Shown in pieces: positions 17,091-26,118 of a stretch of 64,000 bases of DNA. Every line of letters begins with the position of its first letter. The first letter of the stretch is position 1. Made by a program: the position numbers and the translations under genes. Below the pieces are notes generated by a model. The model worked only from the letters and a program-made list of their open reading frames with translations, had not been told where the DNA came from and ran no database searches. The stretch spans positions 186,001-250,000 of the forward strand of contig CAUQTI010000001.1 in assembly GCA_963521065.1 (NCBI GenBank), written 5' to 3'. This stretch comes from IOR16 sp963521065. GTDB lineage: Bacteria > Bacillota > Clostridia > Peptostreptococcales > Anaerovoracaceae.

Positions 17091-17960
17091 ATGTTAAAAA
17101 AAGGTTTATTTCGAAAACCCAAAAATGAATTGGAATACCGAGAAGTTGAGCAGGTGATTTCACAGCCATCCATTCCGGACGATGTCTGTATTTCTTGCCC
17201 TGACTGTAAAAACACCCTATTTGTATCAGAAGTAAAAGAAAATAGCCACGTTTGTCCTGCCTGCGGCAAGCATTTTAAGCTTGGAGCAAGGGACCGCCTG
17301 CATATGATTTTAGATGAAGGTTCTTTTGAAGAGCTGTATCGCGGAATAACTTCTTTTAACCGCATTGACTTTCCTGACTACGATGAAAAATTGGAGGATG
17401 CGAAGAAAGAAAGCGGAGAAGCCGAGGGCGTGATTTGTGCTAAAGGAGCAATCGGAGGATTTGAAACGGCCGTTTTTGCCATGGACTCCAAGTTTATGAT
17501 GGGAAGTATGGGAACTGTGGTTGGAGAAAAGATTACAAGGCTGTTTGAATACGCGGCAAAAGAAAGCTTGCCTGTGATTGGGTATACACTCTCTGGAGGG
17601 GCGCGGATGCAGGAGGGGATTTTGTCACTGATGCAGATGGCAAAAACCAGCGGTGCAGTGAAGCGGCACAGTGATGCAGGAAACCTTTATGTTGTGATTC
17701 TCACAGATCCCACGACTGGAGGCGTTACCGCGAGCTTTGCAATGGAGGGTGACGTCATTTTGGCAGAACCGAAAGCATTGATTGGATTTGCAGGGCCTAG
17801 AGTGATTGAACAGACAATCCGCCAAAAGCTTCCGCAAGGATTTCAACGTGCGGAATTTTTACTGGAAAAAGGATTTGTCGATGCCATTGTGGAGAGAAAA
17901 GACCAAAAAGAATATTTGACGAAGCTGCTAGCCCTTCACAGTAAGGAGGTGCTGCTATAA
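17091..17960 (+). CDS. accD: AccD, carboxyltransferase beta subunit
   Basis: A 289-aa subunit that, with AccA, transfers the carboxyl group from biotin to acetyl-CoA. An N-terminal zinc ribbon is visible as Cys36-X2-Cys39 and Cys55-X2-Cys58. The crotonase-type core contains SGGARMQEGILSLMQMAKTS near residue 166 and TDPTTGGVTASFAMEGDVI near 204. Its stop overlaps the accA start by one base (TAATG), giving coupled expression of the two subunits. Confidence 0.97.
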   Translation: MLKKGLFRKPKNELEYREVEQVISQPSIPDDVCISCPDCKNTLFVSEVKENSHVCPACGKHFKLGARDRLHMILDEGSFEELYRGITSFNRIDFPDYDEKLEDAKKESGEAEGVICAKGAIGGFETAVFAMDSKFMMGSMGTVVGEKITRLFEYAAKESLPVIGYTLSGGARMQEGILSLMQMAKTSGAVKRHSDAGNLYVVILTDPTTGGVTASFAMEGDVILAEPKALIGFAGPRVIEQTIRQKLPQGFQRAEFLLEKGFVDAIVERKDQKEYLTKLLALHSKEVLL

Positions 17961-18760
17961 TGGAAGCGTATAAGAGAGTGTTGGCCGCCCGTGCAAAGGG
18001 AAGAGCAACCTCGCAGGACTATATTGATAACTTAATCAGTGACTTTATGGAATTTCACGGAGACCGCAGATATGCAGATGATCCTGCAGTAATCGGAGGC
18101 ATTGGAAAATTAAAGAATATGCCGATTACCGTAATTGGTATAGAGAAAGGTCATACCACCAAGGAAAAAGTAAAGAGAAACTTTGGGGCAGCTCATCCGG
18201 AAGGGTACCGAAAAGCCCTGAGGCTTATGAAGCAAGCAGAGAAGTTCAGACGACCGGTCCTTTGTCTTGTGGATACTTCAGGTGCTTATTGCGGAATTGA
18301 AGCAGAAGAGCGAGGGCAAGGTCTTGCAATTGCGGAAAACTTGATGGAAATGATGGCATTAAAAACACCGGTAATTTCAGTCTTCATCGGTGAAGGCGGG
18401 AGTGGAGGTGCGCTTGCGCTTGCGGTTGCTGACCAAGTGTGGATGCTTGAAAATGCTGTATATTCTGTGATTTCACCAGAGGGCTGTGCCAGTATTCTTT
18501 GGAAGGATTCTTCCAAAATGAAGGAGGCCGCACAATGTCTTAAGCTGACCGCAAAAGAGCTGTATGAACTGGGCGTAATAGAGAAAGTAATCAAAGAAAA
18601 AGAGCAAGGAAAAGACTTTAGAAAAATATATTATTTGCTGGAAGATCTTTTGTTTGATGCATTTGATAAAGCCTTAAAATTGAGTAATGAAGAGTTACTT
18701 GAGCAGAGGTATCAGCGCTTCCGACAGATTGGTGCAGATGTAGAAACACAAGAAGAGTAA
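17960..18760 (+). CDS. accA: AccA, carboxyltransferase alpha subunit
   Basis: A 266-aa crotonase-fold subunit that pairs with AccD. Typical segments are DFMEFHGDRRYADDPAVIGG near residue 30, LVDTSGAYCGIEAEERGQ near 104 and FIGEGGSGGALALAVADQVWMLENA near 142. It is shorter at the N-terminus than the E. coli protein (about 319 aa), which is normal for Firmicutes. It is the last gene of the operon and is followed by a strong terminator 20 bp later. Confidence 0.97.
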   Translation: MEAYKRVLAARAKGRATSQDYIDNLISDFMEFHGDRRYADDPAVIGGIGKLKNMPITVIGIEKGHTTKEKVKRNFGAAHPEGYRKALRLMKQAEKFRRPVLCLVDTSGAYCGIEAEERGQGLAIAENLMEMMALKTPVISVFIGEGGSGGALALAVADQVWMLENAVYSVISPEGCASILWKDSSKMKEAAQCLKLTAKELYELGVIEKVIKEKEQGKDFRKIYYLLEDLLFDAFDKALKLSNEELLEQRYQRFRQIGADVETQEE

Positions 18761-18780
18761 ACGTAACGATAAGAAAACAA

Positions 18781-18812
18781 AAACCCGTTGGAAAATCCAA
18801 CGGGTTTTTCAT
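18781..18812. terminator. Bidirectional terminator between accA and the SLH gene
   Basis: A 12-bp stem AAACCCGTTGGA (18781-18792) pairs with TCCAACGGGTTT (18796-18807), with A- and T-runs on both sides. It ends the fab/acc operon and the convergent SLH gene, whose stop is 8 bp away. Confidence 0.92.
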
Positions 18813-18819
18813 ATTATTT

Positions 18820-21800
18820 TTATGGCTGTACGGGATCTGGGTTTTGCGGCGTTGGATCAGGATCTGGCGTTTGCACTGCAGTAAATTTCAGCTTTAACGT
18901 GTATTCACGGCTCTCTCCGTTTGATGTAACCGTGAAAGTTAGCTCCTGTGATTCAGTGATATCCTGAAGTCGCAAGGAATAGCTTCCGGTATTGCTGCCT
19001 GTCAATCGAATACGAGCAGATGGATCTACTGCTGTGATATCAATTTCCGCATCCGTAGAGGTTCCGGAGCCGAGATCGGCGGTAAAGCTTGTGCCGCTTG
19101 CACTGATTTCATTTCCGTTTACCTTGAGGCTGGAAATACCGGTGTTTCCGGATACAGAAATCTTAAGTGTGTAAGTGGAATTTGTCTGTGCATTTCCAGA
19201 AGCAACGACAGTGACTGTAGTTGTTTTACCTGGATCAAGAATAATTTCACTGCTGACGGAGGCATTTGCTGCGTCATTATTGATTTTAGCATAGCCATTA
19301 TCGTTTATCGCTTTCACAACCGCACTTGTACTTCCAAATGGCATTACGACATCATAAGATGCAGTTTTTGCACTAAAGGAAGGTGAAAAGCTTTGTCTGC
19401 CGTCTACTGACAAAGAAGACAATTGTGCCGAAGGAATGGAAGGTGTGCTTGTGGATTCTGTTTTCACAGAAACGGGTGAGTCTCCATTGCTGCTGCGTAA
19501 AAAGGTCGCAATTTTATAAGTTGTCTTTGAGCTCAGTCCTGAAAATACAACGGACTTCGCTGTGTTTGCGGAAACAGAAACCGATTTGCCGGTTGCAGTT
19601 CCGTTATTTGAAATCATTTGTGCAGCGGTTGGAGTCGCGTCCGATCCACCGACGAGCATCACATATGCTGTGCCGGAGTAATTTCCTGCTACGTTTGCCG
19701 TGATTGTGTTCTCGCTGGAAGTGGTTGTCAGGCTCGTTATCTGCGGTGTTACAACTCCTTTTGTGGTAAAGGTCACATAGGAAGACGGTATTTTTACACG
19801 GTCAGAAGAGGTTTTTACAGTATTGCTTCGAATTGCAAGGTAATATTTCGTATTCTCACTGAGAGAAGAACGAGGTGTAATGGTAATGTATCTTTCGGAG
19901 CTGATACTTGCACTGAAGCTGACCTTGCTTCCGCTGGAGCTGCTTACACGGAAATCAACGATGTCACTGAGGTCACTGGAGCGAATCGTCGTGCCGTCAT
20001 AATTTACCGCGCGTTCGGAGAATCGTATGGTTGGCTCAATCGTTACAGAGACACTGCTCTCTCCATTGCTTGGATTAAACGTCGTGTACTCGTCACCGTC
20101 GTCATCCCCCGTACTGAAATAGGCAGAAAAAGAAGAATTTCCGTTGTTTTTTGAATCCTTCAATTCATTTTTATCAATGATAACATAATATCTTTCATCA
20201 TCACCCAGCTTTGATTTTGGTTTAAGGGTAATCACTTTTTTTGAAGAGTTGATTGACCCTGTAAATTTCACCTTGCTGCCGCTTGAAGTTCTCTCGCGCA
20301 GAGTGACAAAATCTTCAATGTTAGAGGACGTAATTGCTTTTCCGTTGTATAAAGTCATCGCGCGCTCAAAGGTAAGCGTGATATTTGTACTTCTGGAAAC
20401 ATTCGACTTTTTCGGGGAAGGACTCATCGTAATATCGCCATCCTGCTCGTCACTGTCACCGGTGCTGAAATATTCAGAGAAAGAAGCATTCCCATCATCG
20501 TTGGAATCCTTTAACTCATTTTTGCTGATAATCACATAATATTTCTCATCATCATTTAATTTCGAATCCGGCTTGATTGTAATGACTTTTTTTGCGGAGT
20601 TGATAGATCCACTAAAGCTTACTTTACTTCCGCTTGTAGAACCCTTTCGCAATGTAACAAAGTCTTCAATACTGGAAGACGTGATTGTCTTGCCGTTATA
20701 TAGTGTCATGGCACGTTTAAAAGTCAATGTAATATCGGTACTTCTGGAAACGTTGGATTTTTTCGGGGAAGGACTCATCGTAATATCACTGTCGTCGCTA
20801 TCGCCTGTACTGAAATAAGCAGAGAAGGCAGAGTTGCCGCTTCCATCCGAATCTTTCAGCTCGTTTTTATCAATAATGACATAGTATTTTTCATCATCAT
20901 CTAATTTAGAATCTGGATCAATCGTAATAATCTTTTTTGCAGAGTTAATGGAGGCACTGAAGCTGACCTTGCTTCCATTCGTGGAGCCCCGGCGTAATTC
21001 GATAAAATCACTTACATTAGAGGAAGTAATCGTTTTTCCACTGTATAGTGTCATCGCTTTTCTAAAAGTCAACGTGATATCTGTGTTTCTTGATACTTTC
21101 GTTGCGCGATTGGATGGGCTCATGGTAATTTCGGAGTTTGTATCGCTTTCATCTGGTCTTACTCTCACATTAGCATGCACATAAACATTGGTTGGTTTTT
21201 TCGCATAAGTGACGCCGTCTGCATTTACACGCATTGCACGGATGGTACCGTTTCCGTGAAAGCCGCAGGAAGCATTGATATCGCTGTCAAGAATGCTCGC
21301 ATTTGTTTCAACGGTAACATCCGTTGCACTTGCAGCCGCTGCTACATTCAGGGTGTTTACGGTCCCTGCGGTAAAGGTGGTTTCTGCATTCGAGCCAATA
21401 AGGTTTACTTCCGGGAAATTACCGGTGAAGATAACCTTCGCACTTCTTTGCACATTGATTTTTTTAAATCCCGGTCCAAAATTGCCGCCTTGCAGGCCTG
21501 AGGTCTGCAGCGTAGCGCTGTTTGAGACATTAACCGATTCAACATTACTTTCGCCTTTTAAATAAACACGGACGGAATCAGAGGTCTTTGCCACATCCGC
21601 ATTTACGACTCTCGAATTAGAAATATTGACGCTGTTTTCTCCGCCCCCCTGAACAGACAGCTTTCCAAGCACAACGCAATTTTCAAGATAAGCATTGCCG
21701 TCTCCTAAAGAACGGCTGATGGTTACACCATTAGAGTAAATCTTATTTGTTAAAGAAGTACCGTTGGAGGTTACATTCGGGTCAGTCTTTACAATGGATT

Positions 21801-22416
21801 CTTTATTTAAAATATCGCTGATAATTTTCGATGTCTGAGCGCGGGTCAGCTTATCCGAAGGATGAAGCTTTCCATCGTCATAAGCTCCGAGATAGCCTTT
21901 TCCTACCATGCGCTGTATGGAGTCAGAAGCCCAGCTTTCCACGGAGGAATAGTCTTTGTAATTTTTGATATCAGCAGTTTTTCCATAAGTCGGTACGATA
22001 CGGGCAAGCATAACCGCTGCTTCCTGTCTGGTGACCGGATTATTCGGCTTGAAGCTGCCGTCGCTGTAACCGCTGACGTAGCCAGCGGAAAGTGCTTTTG
22101 CAACATCGCTGTAGTACCATTCCGCACTTGGTGTATCGTTAAAGGATACCGAAGAAGTTCCCGTATTTCCTAATGTGGAATTTATCATATGTGAAAATTC
22201 GGCACGCGTAACGGGATTATCGGGTAAGAAGGTTCCGTTTTCATAGCCTTTGACAATTCCGGCGTTAATAATTTGATTGATGTAACTTTCGGCCCAATGC
22301 CCCTTGATGTCCTTCATAGAAGCACCATAGACCTCAATATTTGGAATGGATAATGAGCAGACCAGTGCCGCAGCCAAAAGCCCGCTTCCCATCCTTTTTA
22401 ATATAGATATAAGCAT
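18820..22416 (-). CDS. Large S-layer-type surface protein: three SLH domains, beta-helix, four Ig-like repeats, cadherin-like domains
   Basis: This 1198-aa exported protein begins with a signal peptide (KRMGSGLLAAALVCSLSIPN). Three SLH domains follow at about residues 34-210 (DIKGHWAESYINQIINAGIV, YSDGSFKPNNPVTRQEA, YDDGKLHPSDKLTRAQ), which bind secondary cell-wall polymer. Residues 225-420 look like a beta-helix rich in N, S and V. Four Ig-like (Big_5-type) repeats of about 116 aa run from 431 to about 880; the first three are nearly identical. A fibronectin-like and cadherin-like region and a Pro-rich tail (TPDPDPTPQNPDPVQP) end it. It is probably an S-layer or adhesin component. GGGAAGAG precedes the ATG, and a TTGCCA/TATATT promoter lies upstream. 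Confidence 0.85.
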   Translation of the reverse strand: MLISILKRMGSGLLAAALVCSLSIPNIEVYGASMKDIKGHWAESYINQIINAGIVKGYENGTFLPDNPVTRAEFSHMINSTLGNTGTSSVSFNDTPSAEWYYSDVAKALSAGYVSGYSDGSFKPNNPVTRQEAAVMLARIVPTYGKTADIKNYKDYSSVESWASDSIQRMVGKGYLGAYDDGKLHPSDKLTRAQTSKIISDILNKESIVKTDPNVTSNGTSLTNKIYSNGVTISRSLGDGNAYLENCVVLGKLSVQGGGENSVNISNSRVVNADVAKTSDSVRVYLKGESNVESVNVSNSATLQTSGLQGGNFGPGFKKINVQRSAKVIFTGNFPEVNLIGSNAETTFTAGTVNTLNVAAAASATDVTVETNASILDSDINASCGFHGNGTIRAMRVNADGVTYAKKPTNVYVHANVRVRPDESDTNSEITMSPSNRATKVSRNTDITLTFRKAMTLYSGKTITSSNVSDFIELRRGSTNGSKVSFSASINSAKKIITIDPDSKLDDDEKYYVIIDKNELKDSDGSGNSAFSAYFSTGDSDDSDITMSPSPKKSNVSRSTDITLTFKRAMTLYNGKTITSSSIEDFVTLRKGSTSGSKVSFSGSINSAKKVITIKPDSKLNDDEKYYVIISKNELKDSNDDGNASFSEYFSTGDSDEQDGDITMSPSPKKSNVSRSTNITLTFERAMTLYNGKAITSSNIEDFVTLRERTSSGSKVKFTGSINSSKKVITLKPKSKLGDDERYYVIIDKNELKDSKNNGNSSFSAYFSTGDDDGDEYTTFNPSNGESSVSVTIEPTIRFSERAVNYDGTTIRSSDLSDIVDFRVSSSSGSKVSFSASISSERYITITPRSSLSENTKYYLAIRSNTVKTSSDRVKIPSSYVTFTTKGVVTPQITSLTTTSSENTITANVAGNYSGTAYVMLVGGSDATPTAAQMISNNGTATGKSVSVSANTAKSVVFSGLSSKTTYKIATFLRSSNGDSPVSVKTESTSTPSIPSAQLSSLSVDGRQSFSPSFSAKTASYDVVMPFGSTSAVVKAINDNGYAKINNDAANASVSSEIILDPGKTTTVTVVASGNAQTNSTYTLKISVSGNTGISSLKVNGNEISASGTSFTADLGSGTSTDAEIDITAVDPSARIRLTGSNTGSYSLRLQDITESQELTFTVTSNGESREYTLKLKFTAVQTPDPDPTPQNPDPVQP
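20080..21130 (-). repeat. Three near-identical in-gene repeats of about 350 bp encoding Ig-like domains
   Basis: The SLH protein contains three units starting ITMSPS at about 21124, 20777 and 20427 (reading leftwards), a period of about 347-351 bp. Each has DITLTF, KTITSS, GSKVSF and KYYVI in the same order and ends FSTGDS. A fourth, diverged unit follows to about 19745. The DNA identity suggests recent internal duplication or gene conversion, and the number may vary between strains. Confidence 0.85.
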
Positions 22417-22486
22417 TTCTCTTCCCTTCCCTTCAAACGTTCCTGCCCTTACTGTAGAGGAACATCACTATGTATCTTCTGCTATT

Positions 22487-22515
22487 AATATAGCATTTGA
22501 GAATGGAATTGGCAA
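22487..22515 (-). promoter_or_regulatory. Predicted sigma-A promoter of the SLH gene
   Basis: Read on the minus strand, TTGCCA (22515-22510) and TATATT (22492-22487) are spaced by 17 bp. They lie about 70 bp upstream of the SLH start codon. Confidence 0.55.
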
Positions 22516-22589
22516 TGGAATGGAAAACCTGTAATTGGATTGTAATGAAATGCGCAGAAAAGTGGGTCGATTTCCTTATTTTTACATAG

Positions 22590-22618
22590 TTGAATAGTTC
22601 TTTTTTTTAGGTTATAAT
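22590..22618 (+). promoter_or_regulatory. Predicted sigma-A promoter of the lipoprotein-ecf operon
   Basis: TTGAAT (22590-22595) and TATAAT (22613-22618) have a 17-bp spacer rich in T. They lie 23 bp before the lipoprotein ATG, leaving a short leader that contains the AGGAGG ribosome site. Confidence 0.7.
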
Positions 22619-22641
22619 AAATAAGATTAGGAGGATAATTT

Positions 22642-23550
22642 ATGAAGTGGACGATGAAACGCAGTATTCTAATTTTCTTTCTGGCAGGATTAATGCTCCT
22701 ATTGGGTGCCTGTGGGAAGAGTGTGGATACCATTCAAAGTGAATTCAAAGAAATGTTAACCGGTCAAATTACTCCTGAGAAATTAGTGAGCACTAAGACC
22801 TATTTAGATAAATACATTGGAAAGCTGGATGAAGAGCGAGCGAGCGGCATGCTCGTGGAATATGAAGATTATGCTTTGCGTTATATTAATTCAGAAGTAG
22901 ATAAGACTCTGCTTGAAAAGATGAAGGGGTTTTATGGCGCAAATGGAAAGTCTCGAGAGATGGCGAAGAACATTGATGAATTAAAATCCTTTGATGAAGC
23001 AATGGAGAATGCCGATATCACAGTCAAGATGCAGACTGATGAAGTGAAATTATCTCTGGATTATGCAAAATTATCCGCAGATTACCAAAAATATATTTTG
23101 CCGGAAGTATACCATTTATATCAAATGAAAGCACTAGAAGCGGAGAAACCATGCATTCAAAATGCAACGTTGCTTCTTCCTCTGGAGGAGCTGGTGCAAA
23201 GAGCCTATCAGGTGGAAGTGCTGCTTCGTCAATATGGAGAAGGGCATCTGGTAGCTGACGATTTAAAAAGCTTATATGAGATGTATATGAATTTTGTATT
23301 GATGGGAGCCAATAATAGTCCGATTTTTGATTACAAGACGATGCAGTTTTCAGATGAGGCGAAGAAATCCTATTCTGCATTTATAGAAGAATACCCAGAT
23401 ACTATTACAGGATGGACGTTAGAAGAGTATTTTTCCTATTTGGATGAACATGGCTACCAGCTGAATTATAAAAATAAAACAGAGAGTAAAACCTTTTTTG
23501 ATTATTGTGCGTGGCTGATAACAGAAGCAGAAAAGAGAGTAAAGCAATAA
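22642..23550 (+). CDS. Predicted lipoprotein of unknown function, coupled to the ECF transporter genes
   Basis: A 302-aa protein with a lipoprotein signal peptide. The lipobox LLGAC puts the acylated Cys at residue 24, so it should be anchored on the outer face of the membrane. The mature part is almost entirely helical and charged, with repeated EE and KL patterns, and I do not recognise a family. The gene ends one base before ecfA1 (TAA-A-ATG), so it is expressed with the ECF transporter. Its role in uptake is a guess; it is not a typical substrate-binding protein. Confidence 0.7.
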   Translation: MKWTMKRSILIFFLAGLMLLLGACGKSVDTIQSEFKEMLTGQITPEKLVSTKTYLDKYIGKLDEERASGMLVEYEDYALRYINSEVDKTLLEKMKGFYGANGKSREMAKNIDELKSFDEAMENADITVKMQTDEVKLSLDYAKLSADYQKYILPEVYHLYQMKALEAEKPCIQNATLLLPLEELVQRAYQVEVLLRQYGEGHLVADDLKSLYEMYMNFVLMGANNSPIFDYKTMQFSDEAKKSYSAFIEEYPDTITGWTLEEYFSYLDEHGYQLNYKNKTESKTFFDYCAWLITEAEKRVKQ

Positions 23551-23551
23551 A

Positions 23552-24400
23552 ATGGAAGATGAAATCATTCAGATTAAGAATTTGATTTTTGAATATAGCA
23601 GAGACGAAAATGAAGAAGAGACGGTGCAGGCCGTCAACGATGTGAGCCTGAACCTGACTCGGGGAAGTTTTACTGCAATTATAGGGAAAAACGGCTCAGG
23701 AAAGTCGACGCTTGCAAAGAATATAAATGCACTGTTGCTGCCGAGCGGCGGCGCGGTATATGTGAATGGCTATGATACACGGGACGAAGAAAAGATTTGG
23801 GAGATACGCCAGACCGCAGGGATGGTTTTTCAAAACCCAGATAATCAGCTGGTTTCTTCAATTGTTGAAGATGACGTCGCATTTGGTCCCGAAAATTTAG
23901 GGATTGCACCTGAGGAGATACGCAGGAGAGTCGATGAATCCTTAAAGAGTGTCAACATGTATAAGTATCGAAAAAATGCACCGCACCTCTTATCAGGAGG
24001 ACAGAAACAGCGGGTTGCAATCGCCGGTGTTGTCGCGATGCGCCCAGAATGTATTATATTAGATGAACCGACAGCGATGCTTGATCCACACGGCAGAGAA
24101 GAAGTCATGCAGATTATTGACACCTTACACCGTGACGGGATTACCATCTTGCTGATTACACATTTTATGGAGGAAGCTGCTTTAGCGGATCGTGTGATTA
24201 TCATGGAAGACGGAGAGGTTGTTATGGACGGAGCCCCAGTCGAGGTATTTACACGAGCGGAAGAAATCAAAGCATTGAATTTGGATGTACCGCTTGCGGT
24301 AGAGCTTGGAGAACGCCTGAGAAAACGAGGTATCCTGGTACCGCAGGAGGTCATTGATACAGAAGGACTGGTGGATTTTTTATGCCGCAATTACAAGTAA
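23552..24400 (+). CDS. ecfA1: EcfA1, energy-coupling factor transporter ATPase
   Basis: A 282-aa ABC ATPase of the ECF (energy-coupling factor) vitamin transporters. Walker A is GKNGSGKST at residues 45-53, the Q-loop is MVFQNPDNQLVSS, the signature is LLSGGQKQRVAIAG and Walker B is CIILDEPTAML. The NPDNQ sequence is characteristic of EcfA1. It overlaps ecfA2 by 19 bp. It works with EcfA2 and EcfT to drive exchangeable substrate-binding S components. Confidence 0.95.
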   Translation: MEDEIIQIKNLIFEYSRDENEEETVQAVNDVSLNLTRGSFTAIIGKNGSGKSTLAKNINALLLPSGGAVYVNGYDTRDEEKIWEIRQTAGMVFQNPDNQLVSSIVEDDVAFGPENLGIAPEEIRRRVDESLKSVNMYKYRKNAPHLLSGGQKQRVAIAGVVAMRPECIILDEPTAMLDPHGREEVMQIIDTLHRDGITILLITHFMEEAALADRVIIMEDGEVVMDGAPVEVFTRAEEIKALNLDVPLAVELGERLRKRGILVPQEVIDTEGLVDFLCRNYK

Positions 24401-25239
24401 AAGAGCTGACACATATCTATGCAGAGGGCATGCCTTTTGAGACGATTGCGTTGGATCATATCAATTTCGAAATCAATCAGGGCGAATTTGTAGGAATTAT
24501 TGGGCATACAGGGTCAGGAAAATCCACATTGATTCAACACTTGAATGGATTGCTTAAACCAAAATCGGGGAAGGTAATTATCGAAGGAATGGACATTACA
24601 GATAAGTCGGTCAGAATGCGAGACATTCGCAGAAAAATTGGCTTGGTGTTTCAGTATCCGGAGTACCAGTTGTTTGAGGAGACTGTAGAAAAGGATATTG
24701 CTTTTGGCCCTTTGAACTTAGGTATTTCAAAAGAAGAGGCAGCGCAGAGGGTAAAAGAAGCGATGCAGCTTGTTGGACTTGATTATGATTTGCTTGCGAA
24801 CCGTTCCCCTTTTGCCCTTTCGGGAGGCCAAAAAAGGAGGGTTGCAATTGCAGGTGTTGTTGCGATGCGGCCCAAAGTTTTGATTCTGGACGAGCCCACA
24901 GCTGGCTTGGATCCGAAAGCGCACCGCGATATTTTGCAGATGGTAGAAACCATTCGGAGGGAAGAGGAGATTACGATTCTGCTGGTATCTCACAATATGG
25001 GTGATATTGCAAGACTTGCGGACAAAGTTTTAGTAATGGACGGCGGACGCTTGGCTATGACAGGAACTCCGGATGAAATCTTTCGCAGAGCAGACGAATT
25101 AAAGCATATAAATTTAGCATTGCCCCCTGCTACAGAAGTAATGTACCGATTAAAAGCGAAAGGGGCTCCGGTATCTGCAGATATTTTAACGATTTCGGAA
25201 GCTGAGGAAGAAATTTGCCGATGGATTGGAAAACAATAA
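24382..25239 (+). CDS. ecfA2: EcfA2, energy-coupling factor transporter ATPase
   Basis: A 285-aa ABC ATPase paralogue. Walker A is GHTGSGKST at residues 41-49, the Q-loop is VFQYPEYQLFEETV (typical of EcfA2), the signature is LSGGQKRRVAIAG and Walker B is VLILDEPTAGLD. It forms a heterodimer with EcfA1 on EcfT. It starts inside ecfA1 and its stop directly precedes ecfT. Confidence 0.95.
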   Translation: MPQLQVKELTHIYAEGMPFETIALDHINFEINQGEFVGIIGHTGSGKSTLIQHLNGLLKPKSGKVIIEGMDITDKSVRMRDIRRKIGLVFQYPEYQLFEETVEKDIAFGPLNLGISKEEAAQRVKEAMQLVGLDYDLLANRSPFALSGGQKRRVAIAGVVAMRPKVLILDEPTAGLDPKAHRDILQMVETIRREEEITILLVSHNMGDIARLADKVLVMDGGRLAMTGTPDEIFRRADELKHINLALPPATEVMYRLKAKGAPVSADILTISEAEEEICRWIGKQ

Positions 25240-25240
25240 A

Positions 25241-26041
25241 ATGATTCGAGATATTACACTAGGACAATATTATCCGGGCAGCTCATGGGTTCATAAATTA
25301 GACCCGCGAGTCAAGATTATCAGCACCTTTATATTTCTGATTTCTTTATTTCTGGTAAAGGACTTTATCGGTTTTGGAATTGCCGGTCTTTTTTTAGCAC
25401 TTTGCATCGGGGTGTCAAAGGTGCCGATTTCTTTTATTACGAAAGGGCTGAAACCGGTTTTTTTAATCATATTTTTTACGTTTACTGTAAATATGTTTAT
25501 GACAAGAGGGACGGTACTGCTTTCTTTTGGAGTTCTTACAATTACAAGAGAAGGCCTTTATAATGCGGTATTCATGGCATTGCGTCTGGTATTGCTGATT
25601 ATGGGTTCTTCCATTCTAACTTTGGCAACGAAGCCAATGAGCTTGACGGATGGAATTGAAAGACTTCTTTCTCCTTTTCAGCGTTTTGGTATGCCCTCGC
25701 ACGAGCTGGCGATGATGATGACAATTGCGCTGCGTTTTATCCCAACGCTTTTAGAAGAGACGGATAAAATTATGAAAGCACAGATGGCACGAGGGGCGGA
25801 TTTTGAAAGCGGAAATTTGATGCAAAGAGCAAAGGCACTTATTCCTTTGCTGGTACCTTTGTTTATCAGTGCATTTCGGATTGCGACAGATCTTGCAATG
25901 GCGATGGAGGCACGCTGCTATCGAGGGGGAGAGCACAGAACTCGTATGAATGGGATGTATCTGCAAAGAAGGGATGGCATTGCCTTTTTTATCGTTGGTG
26001 TATATTTTATCGGTTTAACCTTACAGGCCTATGTCTTGTAA
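25241..26041 (+). CDS. ecfT: EcfT, transmembrane coupling subunit of ECF transporters
   Basis: A 266-aa membrane protein with about five hydrophobic segments. It has the EcfT start IRDITLGQYYPGSSWVHKLDPRVKI and two Ala-Arg-Gly-type coupling motifs, AQMARGADF near residue 185 and AMEARCYRGG near 227, that contact the two ATPases. I chose the ATG at 25241, which gives the usual N-terminus; an in-frame TTG at 25226 lies within ecfA2. It completes the ECF module A1-A2-T. Confidence 0.93.
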   Translation: MIRDITLGQYYPGSSWVHKLDPRVKIISTFIFLISLFLVKDFIGFGIAGLFLALCIGVSKVPISFITKGLKPVFLIIFFTFTVNMFMTRGTVLLSFGVLTITREGLYNAVFMALRLVLLIMGSSILTLATKPMSLTDGIERLLSPFQRFGMPSHELAMMMTIALRFIPTLLEETDKIMKAQMARGADFESGNLMQRAKALIPLLVPLFISAFRIATDLAMAMEARCYRGGEHRTRMNGMYLQRRDGIAFFIVGVYFIGLTLQAYVL

Positions 26042-26118
26042 GCTAAAATAAAAAAAGTAAATAAGAAGAGCGAAGTAGAGGTGACATTATACGAAGCTGA
26101 AAAGAAAGGAAGACACAC

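Noticed and set aside
19618..20154. 178-codon plus-strand frame inside the SLH gene
   Set aside because: It is an antisense shadow of the repetitive surface-protein gene with no ribosome site or family match.
22501..22560. AATGGAAT-type direct repeats near the SLH promoter
   Set aside because: Short, irregular and low complexity; not enough to call an operator array.
26042..26118. preQ1 riboswitch before queT
   Set aside because: The 77-nt leader lacks the expected aptamer core and the A-rich tail pattern; only short purine-rich stretches are present.
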